Assembly (NCBI GenBank): GCA_018340805.1
Contig: JACMZG010001870.1
Location: forward strand, 15,354,457 to 15,418,456
Length of the DNA stretch: 64,000 nucleotides
From: Microvelia longipes
Taxonomy: Eukaryota > Arthropoda > Insecta > Hemiptera > Veliidae
Direction of reading: 5' to 3'
Shown: positions 1-17,900 of the stretch, in pieces
Layout of the letters: every line of letters begins with the position of its first letter
Numbering within the stretch: position 1 is the stretch's first letter
Program-made: the position numbers and the translations under genes
Notes under the pieces: generated by a model
Databases searched by the model: none
What the model was told of the DNA's origin: nothing
What the model saw: only the letters and a program-made list of their open reading frames with translations

Positions 1-3000
1 ACAAATAGTTCATGCTCAATTTTTCATATTTAAGTTTTGAAAAAAAGAAAAGCTTTTTATTTATTTTTTGGTGGAGGGAATATATATTTTTGAGAGTCTT
101 TAGTATTTAAAAATTATATTGTACAAATTCTATTAAAAAACTTTAAAACTTAAACTCAGAATATTTATATCTGATTAATATTTGTTTATTATCATCCCTT
201 AAACAGTTAAAACAACAAACATTATTATTTTTCTTCTCATGGTTTTATTTAAAAAGAAATGTTCGTGATCATTCTTTTTATAGCATTTTGTAGTCTTGGC
301 CTTTGAGTTATATTCCAATTATTTTATATTTATATTCTCTTCTATATTTTTTTTCTCTGATTTAACAAAAAATAATCACTTAATGGCAATTATTTTATGC
401 AGCATTGTTTTTAAAATTAAATATTCTTATTAAATGGTTAAGGGATGATTTATATTTTATTTATTAATATTTTAAAAATTTTCTTGTAATGTATTTAATT
501 ACAATAAAAATTGTAATTAAAAGAATATATAAAGAATATATTAAAAAAAAATTAAAAAAAAAACTTTAAAAAATAATGAAAAAATGTGTGTTTAAAAATA
601 TTTTGGTGTGTTGTGATTAAGCTGATTGTTTCGTACAAATGTTTTTTTTTTAAGAATTACGACAGTGACTTCAGTAATTTTTTTAAAAATATTTCTGAAG
701 ATATAACCATACCCATAGCATAAAAAAGGTTATGTATTCTTATTTTATTCCTATAAGTAGACTTTAAATAAGTATTTGCTTTTATCAAGTTGGGTCTTTA
801 TCAAAACGTTATTATCAGTTTTTACTATTTTTATTACCATGTTCGGTAGTCTTTCTTTTATATATTATTATAAAAATAATTATGGTTATTTCTTTATCTA
901 TGAGCTACATTATTTTCTCTGTGCTTTCTTTTCTTTTTCTTCTATAGTGTCTCAAAATCACTGTCGATAAATTCCTTGAATAACTATGAATTTATTTGAA
1001 TAAAAAAAATGATGTGTTAAAAACACTTTTTTTATAAAGATAAGATGTTTGACTTCTTGTAAACTATAGTGTTAGTTTATTTCCTTGGAATCTAAAGTGA
1101 TTCTTTAAGAAACTTGGTGTGTGTAGAAATGAGTGGCTTAAACATTGTAAAACACATTCTATTCGCAACAGTTTTTTGTATTTTTGTTTTAATCTATTTT
1201 AATTTAAACTAAATATTTTAGCCTTACTACTAACTTAAATTATAGGTTACAAGAATTTAAACACTAAAATCTTAATGATAACCACTCACACAAAAATGTA
1301 TGTGTCTAAAGATCTTGATTTTAAACATATTTTTGTTTTTAGTGACTCTCTATTTGTATTTATTTTGTGACCAGATAAAAGAGAGTTACTAGATTTTTGG
1401 GTTCTTCTTAATATGGTTGTTCCCCTATATTCATTTTGTTTCTTACTGCTCTGTAACTTCATTGGTTATTTGACAATTATCATGTAAGTAAAATGGGCAT
1501 TAAACGAAACTAAATTATTTGATGATACTCAATCATATTTATAAAATTGAGTAAAGTCAATACATTCTTTGTCATACAACTGTGAGGGGGTGAGTGACCA
1601 TTTAAAGAAGTACCGAGCTCTGGTCTTTTTTAAAATCCTATTTTTCATTTCCTTTTCACTAGTTTAGTCATATTCTTTTATCATGTTTTTCATTTTTAAT
1701 TATAATTTGGCAGTCCTTGTATTTTTTTTATCTTTCTCTTTAGTGAAGTTCTCTTTTAACTTTAATGCATCACAATAATAGTATATCTATATTTTTTTAA
1801 TTGTTTCTTTATTTTGATTAAAAGGCTTACAATATCTTTTGGTTTTTAAAGAAACCAAAACTTAAAGTTTAATTCATTATTAATTAACAAAGAATATATA
1901 TTTCAAGAAAGATGGTCCTAGAATTTATTATTTCAGACAAGAAAAGGTTAGTTCTGCAACCAGTGAACAGGATCCCAGTGTGTAATTTTTTTTTTCACCA
2001 TCCCAACTATCAGATTGCTAGCTGTTTCTAGCACAAAACTGATTAATTCAAATATTTGCTTTATATAATAATAACCAATCAAGTGTTGTTAAAATGGAAA
2101 TAAAGAACCTTATGATTTCTTTATACTAACTTAAAAAAGTGAGAAGATTGTTATGATAAGGAGAGTTAGTTTCAGAGCTGCTGATAGATGCCAGCACTGA
2201 GTTCACCCCCACCTTCTGTCTGACGCTCTTGTATACCTTCTGCCATTCTACCTATTATATTCTTTGATTTATTAACAAAACAAGAAACAAATAGCCTGCA
2301 TCCAAACTATATGTATGGATAGTATCTTCAATAGAATATTTAATATATTTTAGTTTAATAAAATATATTTATTAGATAATTAAAAAGATTTTATTCACCT
2401 GTTTCTACATATTTTATTTGTTTTGTTTTTTCATTAGGACTTGCCGTTTTTACCATTTTATTCATTTTTATAACTATCTTATGGATTGTCTTTTTTCATT
2501 TTATCATCTATATTAATAAAAAAATTTAATGAATTTTTTAATGCACAATCCTTCTTTTTTAACTTGTATTGTCAATTTGAGAAAGGATTTAACTTGTATT
2601 GTCAATTTGAGAAAGGAGACAATTTTTTTTATTTAAATAACAAAATAATTTTTGACTTCATATTGCTAACTATAATCTTGTTGTAACCATATAAATATAC
2701 TTTCTTCCGGGATGAATTAAAGGAAATACATCCTTCGACATTGAAAAGTTCTTATCTATTCACATTTTGTCATATCTATACCTCATACTAGTTCTTATTT
2801 TTTTCTTACTATGTCTTTCTAAGTTTTTGGAAATTTTAATTCTCATTAAAAATCAAATTTTCCTGTTATCATATAGAATAGTAGCAATTAAATGGTATCC
2901 TTCTAACTATAGGAAATTAATTATTCTTAGAGAAATGTTCTTTTCTCAATTTCATTTGAAGATTATTTTTACAAAAATCAAGTACAAAATTTAATTCTGC

Positions 3001-3225
3001 TAATTAGTGTTGCATAGTATTTTAAGTTAGTAAAAAATGCGAATATTAAGCCATGTGAACACCAATCTTCATTAAGGACAGTATCCAAGACATTAATCAA
3101 GATGAGTAAGCCGTATTTCTTTCTAACATATAAATAAGTCCTACTCATTCTTGAGTATTTTTTTTTAATTCTACTCTAAATTATATCCGTGTTTATTATT
3201 ACTTTTCTTCCTTTATACCGTATAG
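1..3225. other. AT-rich gene-free stretch
   Basis: I see no supportable gene here. Short open frames (for example 776-970, 2486-2686 and 2767-2994) are rich in Phe, Leu, Ile, Asn and Lys, as expected from AT-rich noise, and have no recognisable motif or splice context. A small direct duplication of about 30 bp lies at about 2560-2620 (two adjacent copies containing aacttgtattgtcaatttga). Confidence 0.6.
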
Positions 3226-3680
3226 TGTATAGGAAAAGTATTATGTTTGCAAAAAAATTACTAAATCGGGGTTTTACCTGAATTAACCATTTTAGGTGTT
3301 TTTAAGACCTCTAATGTGATTTTTAAAACAAAATTGTCTGCCTGAATGTGTGTGTGTTTGTCTGATATCATAGTGTCTCCCAGTAAATTTTATTTATACT
3401 ATAAATTTGAAACTTGTTACAAAAATCAATTGGTATGTCTAGTTGTGCTACCCTGGAAATAATTTTTTTATAACATCATTAATCAGCAATAGTGGTTCAG
3501 CCAAAATTTCAAACATTTATAAAACTTAAATACATGTTTTGATAAATTTAAAACAGCACCCATGTATTCTTATATAAGACAAAATCAGCATTTGTTAAAT
3601 TTTTATTAAATGACTTGTCTTTTTTAAGAAATTGTAAAAATAATTAAAATGAGTGGAAATTTGGTGCAAGTGTGAATTTT
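3226..3680 (+). repeat. Interspersed repeat family R1, copy 1
   Basis: This is an unclassified repeat of about 250-470 bp. It starts with tataggaaaagtatt, then a gcaaaaaaat stretch, a block like gtttttaagacctc, a gtgtgtgtttgtctg tract, a tcccagt block and an aaaacttggtac-like block. Related copies occur near 12.5, 22.5, 27.6, 27.9 and 29.0 kb, all in the same orientation. There is no coding potential and the class is unknown. Confidence 0.65.
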
Positions 3681-4404
3681 TACTTAACAAATAAGTTTAT
3701 TTAGTAAAAACTTTTATTTAATACTAAGTTTTTTCCAATATGGCAAGTATAACTACAGTTTTTGTGGGATTATATAAGTTAAGCTGTGTCAAGCAACCCT
3801 ATTTACTATCTGAAGGCCTGCGAACCTAGTCCAAGGACCTGTTGTAGTATAAATGTGGCTTTTTTATATCCTGAGGACAAGCAAAGCGAGTTTGAAGTTG
3901 TGAGGATGAGTTTAGTAAATCCTATGTGGTGAGGAAATGTTCTGAGGTATCCCGTACCCAATTTTTATCTTTGATTTATATCATGTTGTATACAAAGTAT
4001 TTACATGTTTTATTATATAAAAAAACAAATCATAATCCTCTGTTTTAATTTATTTATTTTAAATATTATATTAATAACTATTAAAATAGAAAAATAACTT
4101 TTTGTCCTTATTGAAGGATATTCAGCTTTTTTAATAATAAACAGAACCTTTAAATTTATAATTATGTATGTTAAATAAAAATTATGGTCTCTAAATATGC
4201 CGTAATATCTTTTTAAAATTGTTTTTCTTTTAAATTCATATGTAAGAAGTATAAACATGTTATTCCAAATGCTACTAATTAATATTTGTCAGTTACCTTA
4301 AAATAATTAATTTTTAATTACTAATTTTATATAAACAGATGTAATGTTAGTTTATATTCAGTTAACTTGATTTGTTCATCTCATTCAATCTTGTAATATT
4401 GTGA

Positions 4405-4451
4405 AACTTTATATTAATAGGGGCAAGCCCTGCCCCTATTAGTATAAAGTT
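4405..4451. repeat. Inverted repeat, 21-bp arms
   Basis: Arms of about 21 bp read aactttatattaataggggc.. and its near-exact reverse complement, with a 5-base agccc spacer. There is one wobble-type difference. It would form a strong hairpin. It lies in gene-free DNA and could be a degraded inverted-repeat transposon or a chance foldback. No function can be assigned. Confidence 0.7.
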
Positions 4452-6708
4452 AGTATATAGTGTTCCAACTTCTCGGTTTCAATTGGTCCTAAACCACATT
4501 TAGCTGCGTGAACTTCTGCGCTGAATAAAAGCCTGTCCCCTGGTCAATTTATTTGATTTGATGGCTATTTTTTTTGTAAAATCAAAAAATACTAACAAAA
4601 TAATATTGGAAATGTTTGTATGTTAATATGTACTTAACTATCAATAAAAAAATCATAAAATCAAAAATAATAATAAACTCCCCATTTTAATTTAAAATAT
4701 ACAGGTTTTTTTTAATTTTTAGTGGGTCAAAGTGCTTTACTTAAAAATTACTCACCATTTATTTTATTATTTTATGTAAAAAATGTATTCAGTTTACATT
4801 TAATAACTTAAAAATTAGAAATGAGTCATTATACATGAATTGAGTTTGAAATATTCAAGGTGGCAGCTAGCGCTGAAATGAGGTATTGGAAAAGCAGAGA
4901 TATGAAAAAACTGTTCTGTTGTCCTTTAGGGGTTTTGGAACACTCTTAGCTTGGGTTGGAACACTCTTAGTCCATATTAGCATAAATTTCGTCATTACTT
5001 TCACCCAAACTATTTTTATTTATTCATTTGAATCACAAATTGTTCATAATTCAAAACATAATTTTATTTCTTTGAATGAACCAAAAATCTATTTGATACC
5101 TGTTTTATTTTTTGTGGAGGTGTGAAGATGTTATTTTGCAGATTGATACATTTTATTTTTACCTAATGGTTCATTCTTTACTTAAATGTTTTTATGTATG
5201 AAGTGTTAATTTTACTGAAAATCTTTGTTTTATTCTTTACCAAGAGTTAATTTATTCTTTTGTATAATATGAATAAAAATTAAAGCTGAAGAGGATCCAT
5301 CTGTCGTTGGAAGACATCTACAATAAATTTCACTTTGAAAAGGGTAAAATTTAAGACCCATCTTAAAACTCTTTGTGTAATGATTCAGGTTATATTGGAT
5401 TCTAACATAACTATGTCGTGTTTATGTTGAACCTCTATATAACTTAAGCAACAGTCAAGATTTAATCAATTTTAACCCCTAGGCCTCTCCTGAAATGCAT
5501 GCTATACTTGGCTGGTGAGAAATTATTTTGCATAGTGAAATTTATTCAATTAATTTAAATAGAATGCAACAATGGTAAAAATTTAACAAAGTTATATTTT
5601 AACATCTTCATTGTATATTTATTTTAATCATCAACAATTAATTATTATCTTTACATTGTTAAGTATCCTTACATTTACAATTGTTCTTTATAACAAAAAG
5701 TAATGAGGAATGATTTAAAAAAATATTGACACCTCCAGTGTAACAACATTATTTAAATGTTTTACTTTCAACGTAAAAGAGAATTACTTTTTTATGTCAA
5801 TAAATAATATTACTCATTACTTGTTGCACATTTAATTGTAAAATGTTATGCTGAATCTTATTTTGATGATGTGACTTACGTATCAATCTGGTTTATTTTC
5901 AAAATTATATTTTTCTTTTTTCTTATATGTCTTTTTAACTCATTTCTGTTCCTTCTACTTGTAAGCAGATACCCTGAACTTAAACTCCTGAATAGACTTG
6001 TGAGATCATTTAGCTAGTAGACTACATTGTTGGGCTCTTTTTGCTAATTCTCTTACATGGAAGATAAAAGTTCTACCTAATGAGTCCTAAAGCAGGCATT
6101 TTTGTGTCTGATCACAGAAGAGCCGTGTCTGAACTCTTAAGTTTCTTTAGCTTTAACTTATACACAACCCCTCTACCAATCTTAGTGTATAGATTAAATA
6201 TTTAATGATAACATAATAAGTAAATAAAGATTAAAGACGAGAAAGCTCTGTTGAAGATTGAGATGAACTAATCAAAAATCAGCAAAGGTAAGAACATTTT
6301 TTTCTGTATTTTACTGCCTTGTATGATATTGCCTTGTTAGGGAAGAGGATAACACTTCTCCTCACTCCTCTAATCTCTTTATAAACTTAGTCAGGGGGAC
6401 TCTCTGATCATATAAGTATTAATAAGGGCCTGTAGCCAAAAGAGGTATCAGCCCCAAGGGGCTGACACGGGTATGTATATGTATATATACACATATACAC
6501 TAAAATGGTATAAAAATGAGGGTTCGGCATAAAGACAGTGTGCTAACTCCCAGCCTTCACATGGCCCTGAGTAAATTCTGTCACTTTTAGTAACTCTGAA
6601 AAAAGCAGCACTAGTTATCCTTACATCATTTTAATTTTTACCAACTATAACAATCAGTTCAAGTGGCTTTATTTAACTTAGTTTATCTGTTAAAAATGAC
6701 GCTCTTTG
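4452..6708. other. Gene-free stretch
   Basis: I found no conserved protein or RNA here. The open frame at 4886-5125 contains a repeated GTLLAWVGTLLVH-like segment produced by a short direct repeat (ggaacactcttag twice) and has no recognisable family. A small hairpin-forming sequence lies near 6448-6500 (agccccaaggggctgac, followed by an alternating tatgtatatatacacata tract). Confidence 0.5.
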
Positions 6709-6905
6709 TTAACCGTTGCTTTGCAACAGATATAAATCAACTAAGTAGGACGTAGGAACAACTAGCACTAACTTGCGGCATAGTAGTTGAACTAGATTCC
6801 CCCTTGATTGAAAGCTGGTCCATCTCAACCATAGGGAAGAAGGTGGGAGTCGGATCACTGTCTCTACCCCCGACCCACTCAATATTACTTTAGTATACTC
6901 GAGTT
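6709..6905 (-). repeat. Interspersed repeat family R3, copy A
   Basis: Read on the minus strand, this segment matches the + strand at about 52690-52880. Both carry a gagatggaccagc block, a tctagttcaactactatgcc block and an upstream gagacagtg.tc.gactc block. A shorter related piece lies at 53235-53290. The 66-aa open frame across it is a by-product of the repeat, not a gene. Confidence 0.6.
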
Positions 6906-7663
6906 TCAAGACATTTCATCATGAAAAATAAACGCTTATGAGGTTAAGTTTGTTTTAAATGACGAAAGTGGGACAGGGGATGGATTACATTTGAGTTACT
7001 GATACCTAAAAATTTCTATATATATGCATTCACTAGTATCCTTTATTCTGTATCTACATCCCACCCATAGATGAAAGAGAGTATACCCCTTATAGCTTTA
7101 TCTAAGCTATTATTACTGTAGGTGTGTTCTACAATATAAAGTAGGATATCCTAGAATAATAATAGTTTGGGTTCCCTCTTGGGATTATTCCCAAAATATG
7201 ATGAATATTTATTATAAGTGCCTTGATTAGAGATAAATTTGTGCTATAGCACATGTGTTGCGGTAATGAAGGCAGAACTCGATTCTACATTAACGTGTTT
7301 AGCGCTTATGTTTTTCAAAAACTTCTATGCAAATGAGCGGGAAATTTAAATATTTCGGGGGTTTGAAAAAGGAGGAAGTGATAACAATTGAAAAAAATTG
7401 ATAATGTATTTTTCATTTAATAGTTTAATTATAGTATGATTTGAAAATAAACTAATAATTATCAAATCGATCTCTTGTTTTGTGGGTCATAAGCTACGCT
7501 ATCTTGATTTATTACAGTGTTTAATGATAACCTTTCGTCGGAATAAGATTTTAGATAACGTAATATTCAAACGCTCAATAATTGCTAAAATAAAATATTT
7601 TAGCCTTTTTGTCATGATTAGTTTACCGAATTAGTTGATACATAGTCTTTTGAAGTTTTTAAA

Positions 7664-13146
<5,483 letters not shown>

Positions 13147-14947
13147 TTCTAGAGAATGGATATTACTAACCGGAACTGGAAATTCAGAATCTCTAAATTT
13201 GGTCACATTAAACTTCTACAGTATGATTTAGTTTGTCAGCATTTTCAACTTACTAAATTTATTTTGGTAAATTTGTAAATAATAATTATTTTTATTGATT
13301 TCTGTTTTTATTTTCCTTCATTTCTTACATTCTTTACGGCTATTTCTGTATCCTTCTTGTCTTTTCTCTGTTTATTCTTCTTCATCTGACTTTAATTTGT
13401 ATGAATTTTGCTTATATGATGATTTTTGGCTTGAAGATGTGACACTTTTAATGTAATACCTTACTTGGTGTAAAACCAAATCAACTAGGTAAAAAAAATT
13501 AATTGTATTTCCTGGTCAGTGTTTTGCCTGGGAAATAATTAAAACTTTTTATGTGGTTGTATCTGATCTTTCAAATACAACCACCACATGGGCTCTTGCC
13601 CATGATTTATTAATAACAACTTCTTAGATTTAGTTTTGACCCAGAGGTGTCAGGTCACCAAATTTTATTTTATTCTTTAATTCATTTTTGATTTCATTTT
13701 GACCCTCAACCTCTAAAGGGAAAGCATATACCAATAAAAATTATTTTATTGTTTATTTTTCAAAAGCTAAACTACAATTTTATATTATTAAAACTTATTT
13801 CATTAGGGGCTAGGGATGTATTGAAAACATTATAGAGAGTTATGAACATCTATTTTGTAGTAGAGACATTTGTAATTAAAGTAAAATTATTATTTATCAA
13901 TGAGTAGGAATTTACTTAAGTTCATGTACATTTTAATTATTTCATGACATTTTTAAATCATTAAAAAATTAAAATTGTCTGTAACGACATTAAGGAACAC
14001 GTGATTGGTCTGCCACCAAAAATACTTCTAGAACAATTTCGTTACATTTCTCAGGATGATTTCCTCTCACTATTTTCTTGCCTCGTCCATTAAACTTTTT
14101 ACATGAAATGTATTTATTCAGTATAAAATATCTGATTTATGGCCAATGGCTGTTTAGAAGTCAAATTTTTCAATAAATTACCTGAAGAAACAATTTAAAT
14201 ATCATATCTTTCATACTGCAGTAGAATAGAAACTTATCTTCTAGATAATCCTTTGTACTCTGTCTCTGAATTTTTAAAATCAAACTGTACAATTTGATTT
14301 TTTTTTATGTGGATAGTTTAGATTAAATAGATTTTTTCTGTTGGATAGTTTTTTTTAAAAAAATAAAGCTCTTTTTATTATTATTATTGTCATAATTATT
14401 ATTATCATTATTATTATTAATGAGCCTATGAGAGCATTTCACCCTGTGGAGCAATATTTGGTGGCTTGTATGTATTAATACACTATGCTTAAAGTATTTA
14501 TTGAAATAAGTAAATATCTTATAATATATACTGAACATAAAAACTGCTGAAACTCCCTATAATCAAGTACTGAAATCAACTGCTTTTTCCACCATCATTA
14601 TATCGAAGAAATTTATTTGCATAATGTTATTTTTGCCTAAAAGTAATTTTTGTTCTCATTTTATATTCCTATTGTATTCAGTATAAATATTCTCTTATTT
14701 TTATTGAAAAAGCGAGTGCTTTGCTTTTTTTAGACCTATTTATTATTAATTACATTTTTCAATTAATATTTACCAATTTTCTGCTTCATTTGGTGGTAAT
14801 GTTCTTGGCTGTAGTTAAAATTATTTAATTTTAGATGAGTATTTGGGTGCTTAAAATTAAAGTTGTTATTATGATTTATTTAATCATAATTTATAATTAT
14901 CTTTATAGAGTTATATTAGTATTATTTTTTTTTTAATTGTAATTTAC
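13147..14947. other. Convergent intergenic region TMEM186/MANBA
   Basis: This holds the 3' flanks of both convergent genes. No further coding exon is supportable. The 14323-14538 minus-strand frame is an Asn-rich translation of an ATT/AAT repeat tract and is not a gene. Confidence 0.5.
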
Positions 14948-14957
14948 TTTATTTATT
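14948..14957 (-). promoter_or_regulatory. Candidate MANBA poly(A) signal
   Basis: Overlapping AATAAA hexamers on the minus strand begin about 10 bases after the MANBA stop codon. They are unusually close to the stop, so the true 3' end may use another signal further down. Confidence 0.35.
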
Positions 14958-14966
14958 TAATTTACT

Positions 14967-17900
14967 TTACTCTAGCTTTGTTTTAAAATGAATTATATTA
15001 ATTGATTTGCAAAACGTTTCCACATCAAAGTCGTATGCTTCAACTGGCGTGAATGTTAATTTTTTGTGACTTTTAATAAAATGAAATCCGTTGTCTGAAA
15101 AGTGGCCAATGACTATGTTAGAATCCAGCCATACAAATAGTGCGACTGCGTCAGATTTCAAAGTTATCGCAACATGATTTCCTGATTGTTGACATTTTGT
15201 TACCTAAAACAAAAATTGAACAGCTTATTCAACAGTTGGTAATCGTTTAGATGAATTAATATTATCTAATAAAATCATAGTACCAACAATACTTTTGATA
15301 CTATTAAATGATTCTGATGTGATTTAATAATGCTAAATTAAATTATGTTACATCAAACTCAGTCTTTTCCACAAGAATATCTATATAGCAGAGCCGGCTT
15401 TCGGCTTGCACCATTAACTGTGCCTAACATAGCAAAATCAAAAAACAATGTCAAAATCATAATAAAAAGTTAAAAGATTAAAAAATAAATGTATATGAAA
15501 TGCTAAAACTAATACAAAAACACAGACAAAACTAAATGTTCTATAGAAATTACATTTTGGTTATCAGATCACTATACATGCAGACGATTATCAATCAAAG
15601 AAGTAGGTATTTGAACTTCCAGTGGTCAAGTTAAAGGGGGTAGATACACATGAAATTGAATTTATCAGGGTGATACATTTGAAATGTACCACCCTGTATT
15701 ACATAATTATAATAAATAAATATTTTATTATTTTATATTATATTTATAACATAATAAATATAATATGTTAATCAATTTTTAAATTTTTGTTTCTTTTTTT
15801 AAGTTTATATTTGGCTGAGAGCGTTGCTGTTGCCCTCAGTGGCAAATCCGCCTCTGAGCACGTTTAATTACCTGTGATAAAATACTTATCTAAGATGTGC
15901 AAGCGAGCCTTTTTCTATTACTTTTCTAGTTCTTATTTTTTTCTTTCTTAGTTTTTTGTTCTTATTTTTCTATTACTAAAAAGGTTATTGGTTCATTTAG
16001 AGGGAAAGGGCATTGGTTAGACCTCCTAAACCCCTAATTAGCTTTGCTACATGTTTCTTTATCTGTGTGTTTGAAAGGTTAATGCCATAAAATGAAGTTC
16101 TTAATTTTAGATATAGGAGGTATTTATTTAAGTTAGTTATTTAAAATTAATTCAGTTTGTGTATAAAATTGGGCTGAACTTCGGTATACGGTGCACCCTG
16201 TTATCAATACTATATATCGATATATTTTTAGTTTAGAGATGTGACGTAGGAATAATCGATACATGCCTTTTCTTTTACGTTTATGAACATATTTTATTAT
16301 TTTTTTAATGTTTTTTTGTTGTTGTGTTTTTATTTATTTGTTGTAAAATGGTTATAACTATTTTCATATTTATGTTTTTATCATGTTTTAACTATGTTTT
16401 CATAAGAATAATCAATGATACACCACATCAAATTTTATGTTACGCGTATTTTTTACGTATTTTTGTGTTTGTTATTTTCAGGTTTTTTATTATACTTTTG
16501 TTGTTATTGTTTTCATTTATTGTTGTATGGTTTTTAATGTTTTAATTATAAATAATAATTTAACGACGCTGCTTATCTTTTTAGTTCTCAGTTCTCGTTT
16601 ACGTGTCGCGTAACTAAAAATATATCGATATATAGTATTGATAACAGGGTGCACCGTATACCGAAGATTTACCTAAAATTGAGTCTTACCTTTATCTTAG
16701 CATCTGATAACTTCATATTTTTAACTTTTTCTATAAATAAATAATTATCAGGAGCTAATTCTTCTCCATAAACATTATTCATTGAAAAATGTACAAAACA
16801 AGATTTGTCTGATTCACAGTTTTCTTTTATTGAATCTAAATCTTGTGATAAAATTTCAACTGCTTGATTTGGTTTCTGAAAAAAATTGTAGAAAACGTTT
16901 TTATTTTCTTATTTATTCGCTTTTATTTGCTTCCAAGTTTCATATTTAATTTGACTGTATACAGACAAGTTAAAAAACAAGAGGCCTTCAGACTTTTTGC
17001 ACCTCGGTTGCTACTCGGCCACATGGTTCATATATGAATCAGATTCATATTTTAAAAAACTGTTAATTATTATAATAGGCTTAGGCTAAGGACCTATGCC
17101 ATTGGAGGGAGGGAGGTATACAAATTAAAAGGATCTGGGAGTTCAAACCTGTGTATTATTGTTATGATAATAAATCTAATGATTCTATCTTCATTTTTAT
17201 TATCACTTTATACAGTTCATTTGGTACAATTATTTTTTTAAAGAAAGTATGTTTCAATTTTTTTAAATTTATTTCTTAAGGCTGTTTCTGTGCCTCTTAA
17301 GTCTAGCTCTAACTTATACAACAATGCAACCCCTCATTTTTAGAAAGAATTGAATTTATTTTAATACCACATCTACTTACCACATCTAAAATTGCTGTTG
17401 TTGTTTTCAATGGTATAAAGCTTTGAGTACTTAAAACTGATACTGTTAACTTAGCATCCGCTATAGTTTCAAGTTTGTCTGATACTACATACGCTGTAAC
17501 CCAATCATAGGGCGTTTTCCAAGCTGTCACTATTACTGGTGAGAAGAATTTTATTGCATAGTAATGAAGCATTTTCCATCTACCACTGTAATCTATATAA
17601 AAACATCTTTAAAAGATTTCATGTAAGATTTTTTATACTATCTCAATCATTGAGTTAATACATTTATTTATGGTCTTCACTCCATTCTTCCCTGTGGCTG
17701 TTTTGCCGCAAGGAGTTGTATCAACTTCTCTTGTAGCATTTGTCGAATTAGTCTACTTAAGTCAACCCTTTACTTAGCAGATAACATTCTTAGTAATCAG
17801 AATAATAAAATAATCTCTCCACTGATGTAATATTTATTTAAAGAAAGTATAACTGGCTTTCAACCAACTAAAGGTCTTGAGTCTAAAGCTAGGTTTTGAG

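Noticed and set aside
4886..5125. 79-aa open frame with hydrophobic stretches
   Set aside because: It has no family resemblance, no splice context, and an internal short direct repeat.
14323..14538. Asn-rich low-complexity protein
   Set aside because: It is a translation of an ATT/AAT tract in the intergenic region, with no start context or homology.
16324..16545. 73-aa hydrophobic open frame, possible membrane peptide
   Set aside because: It lies wholly inside a short inverted-repeat element; its Phe/Ile/Leu composition is what T-rich DNA gives.
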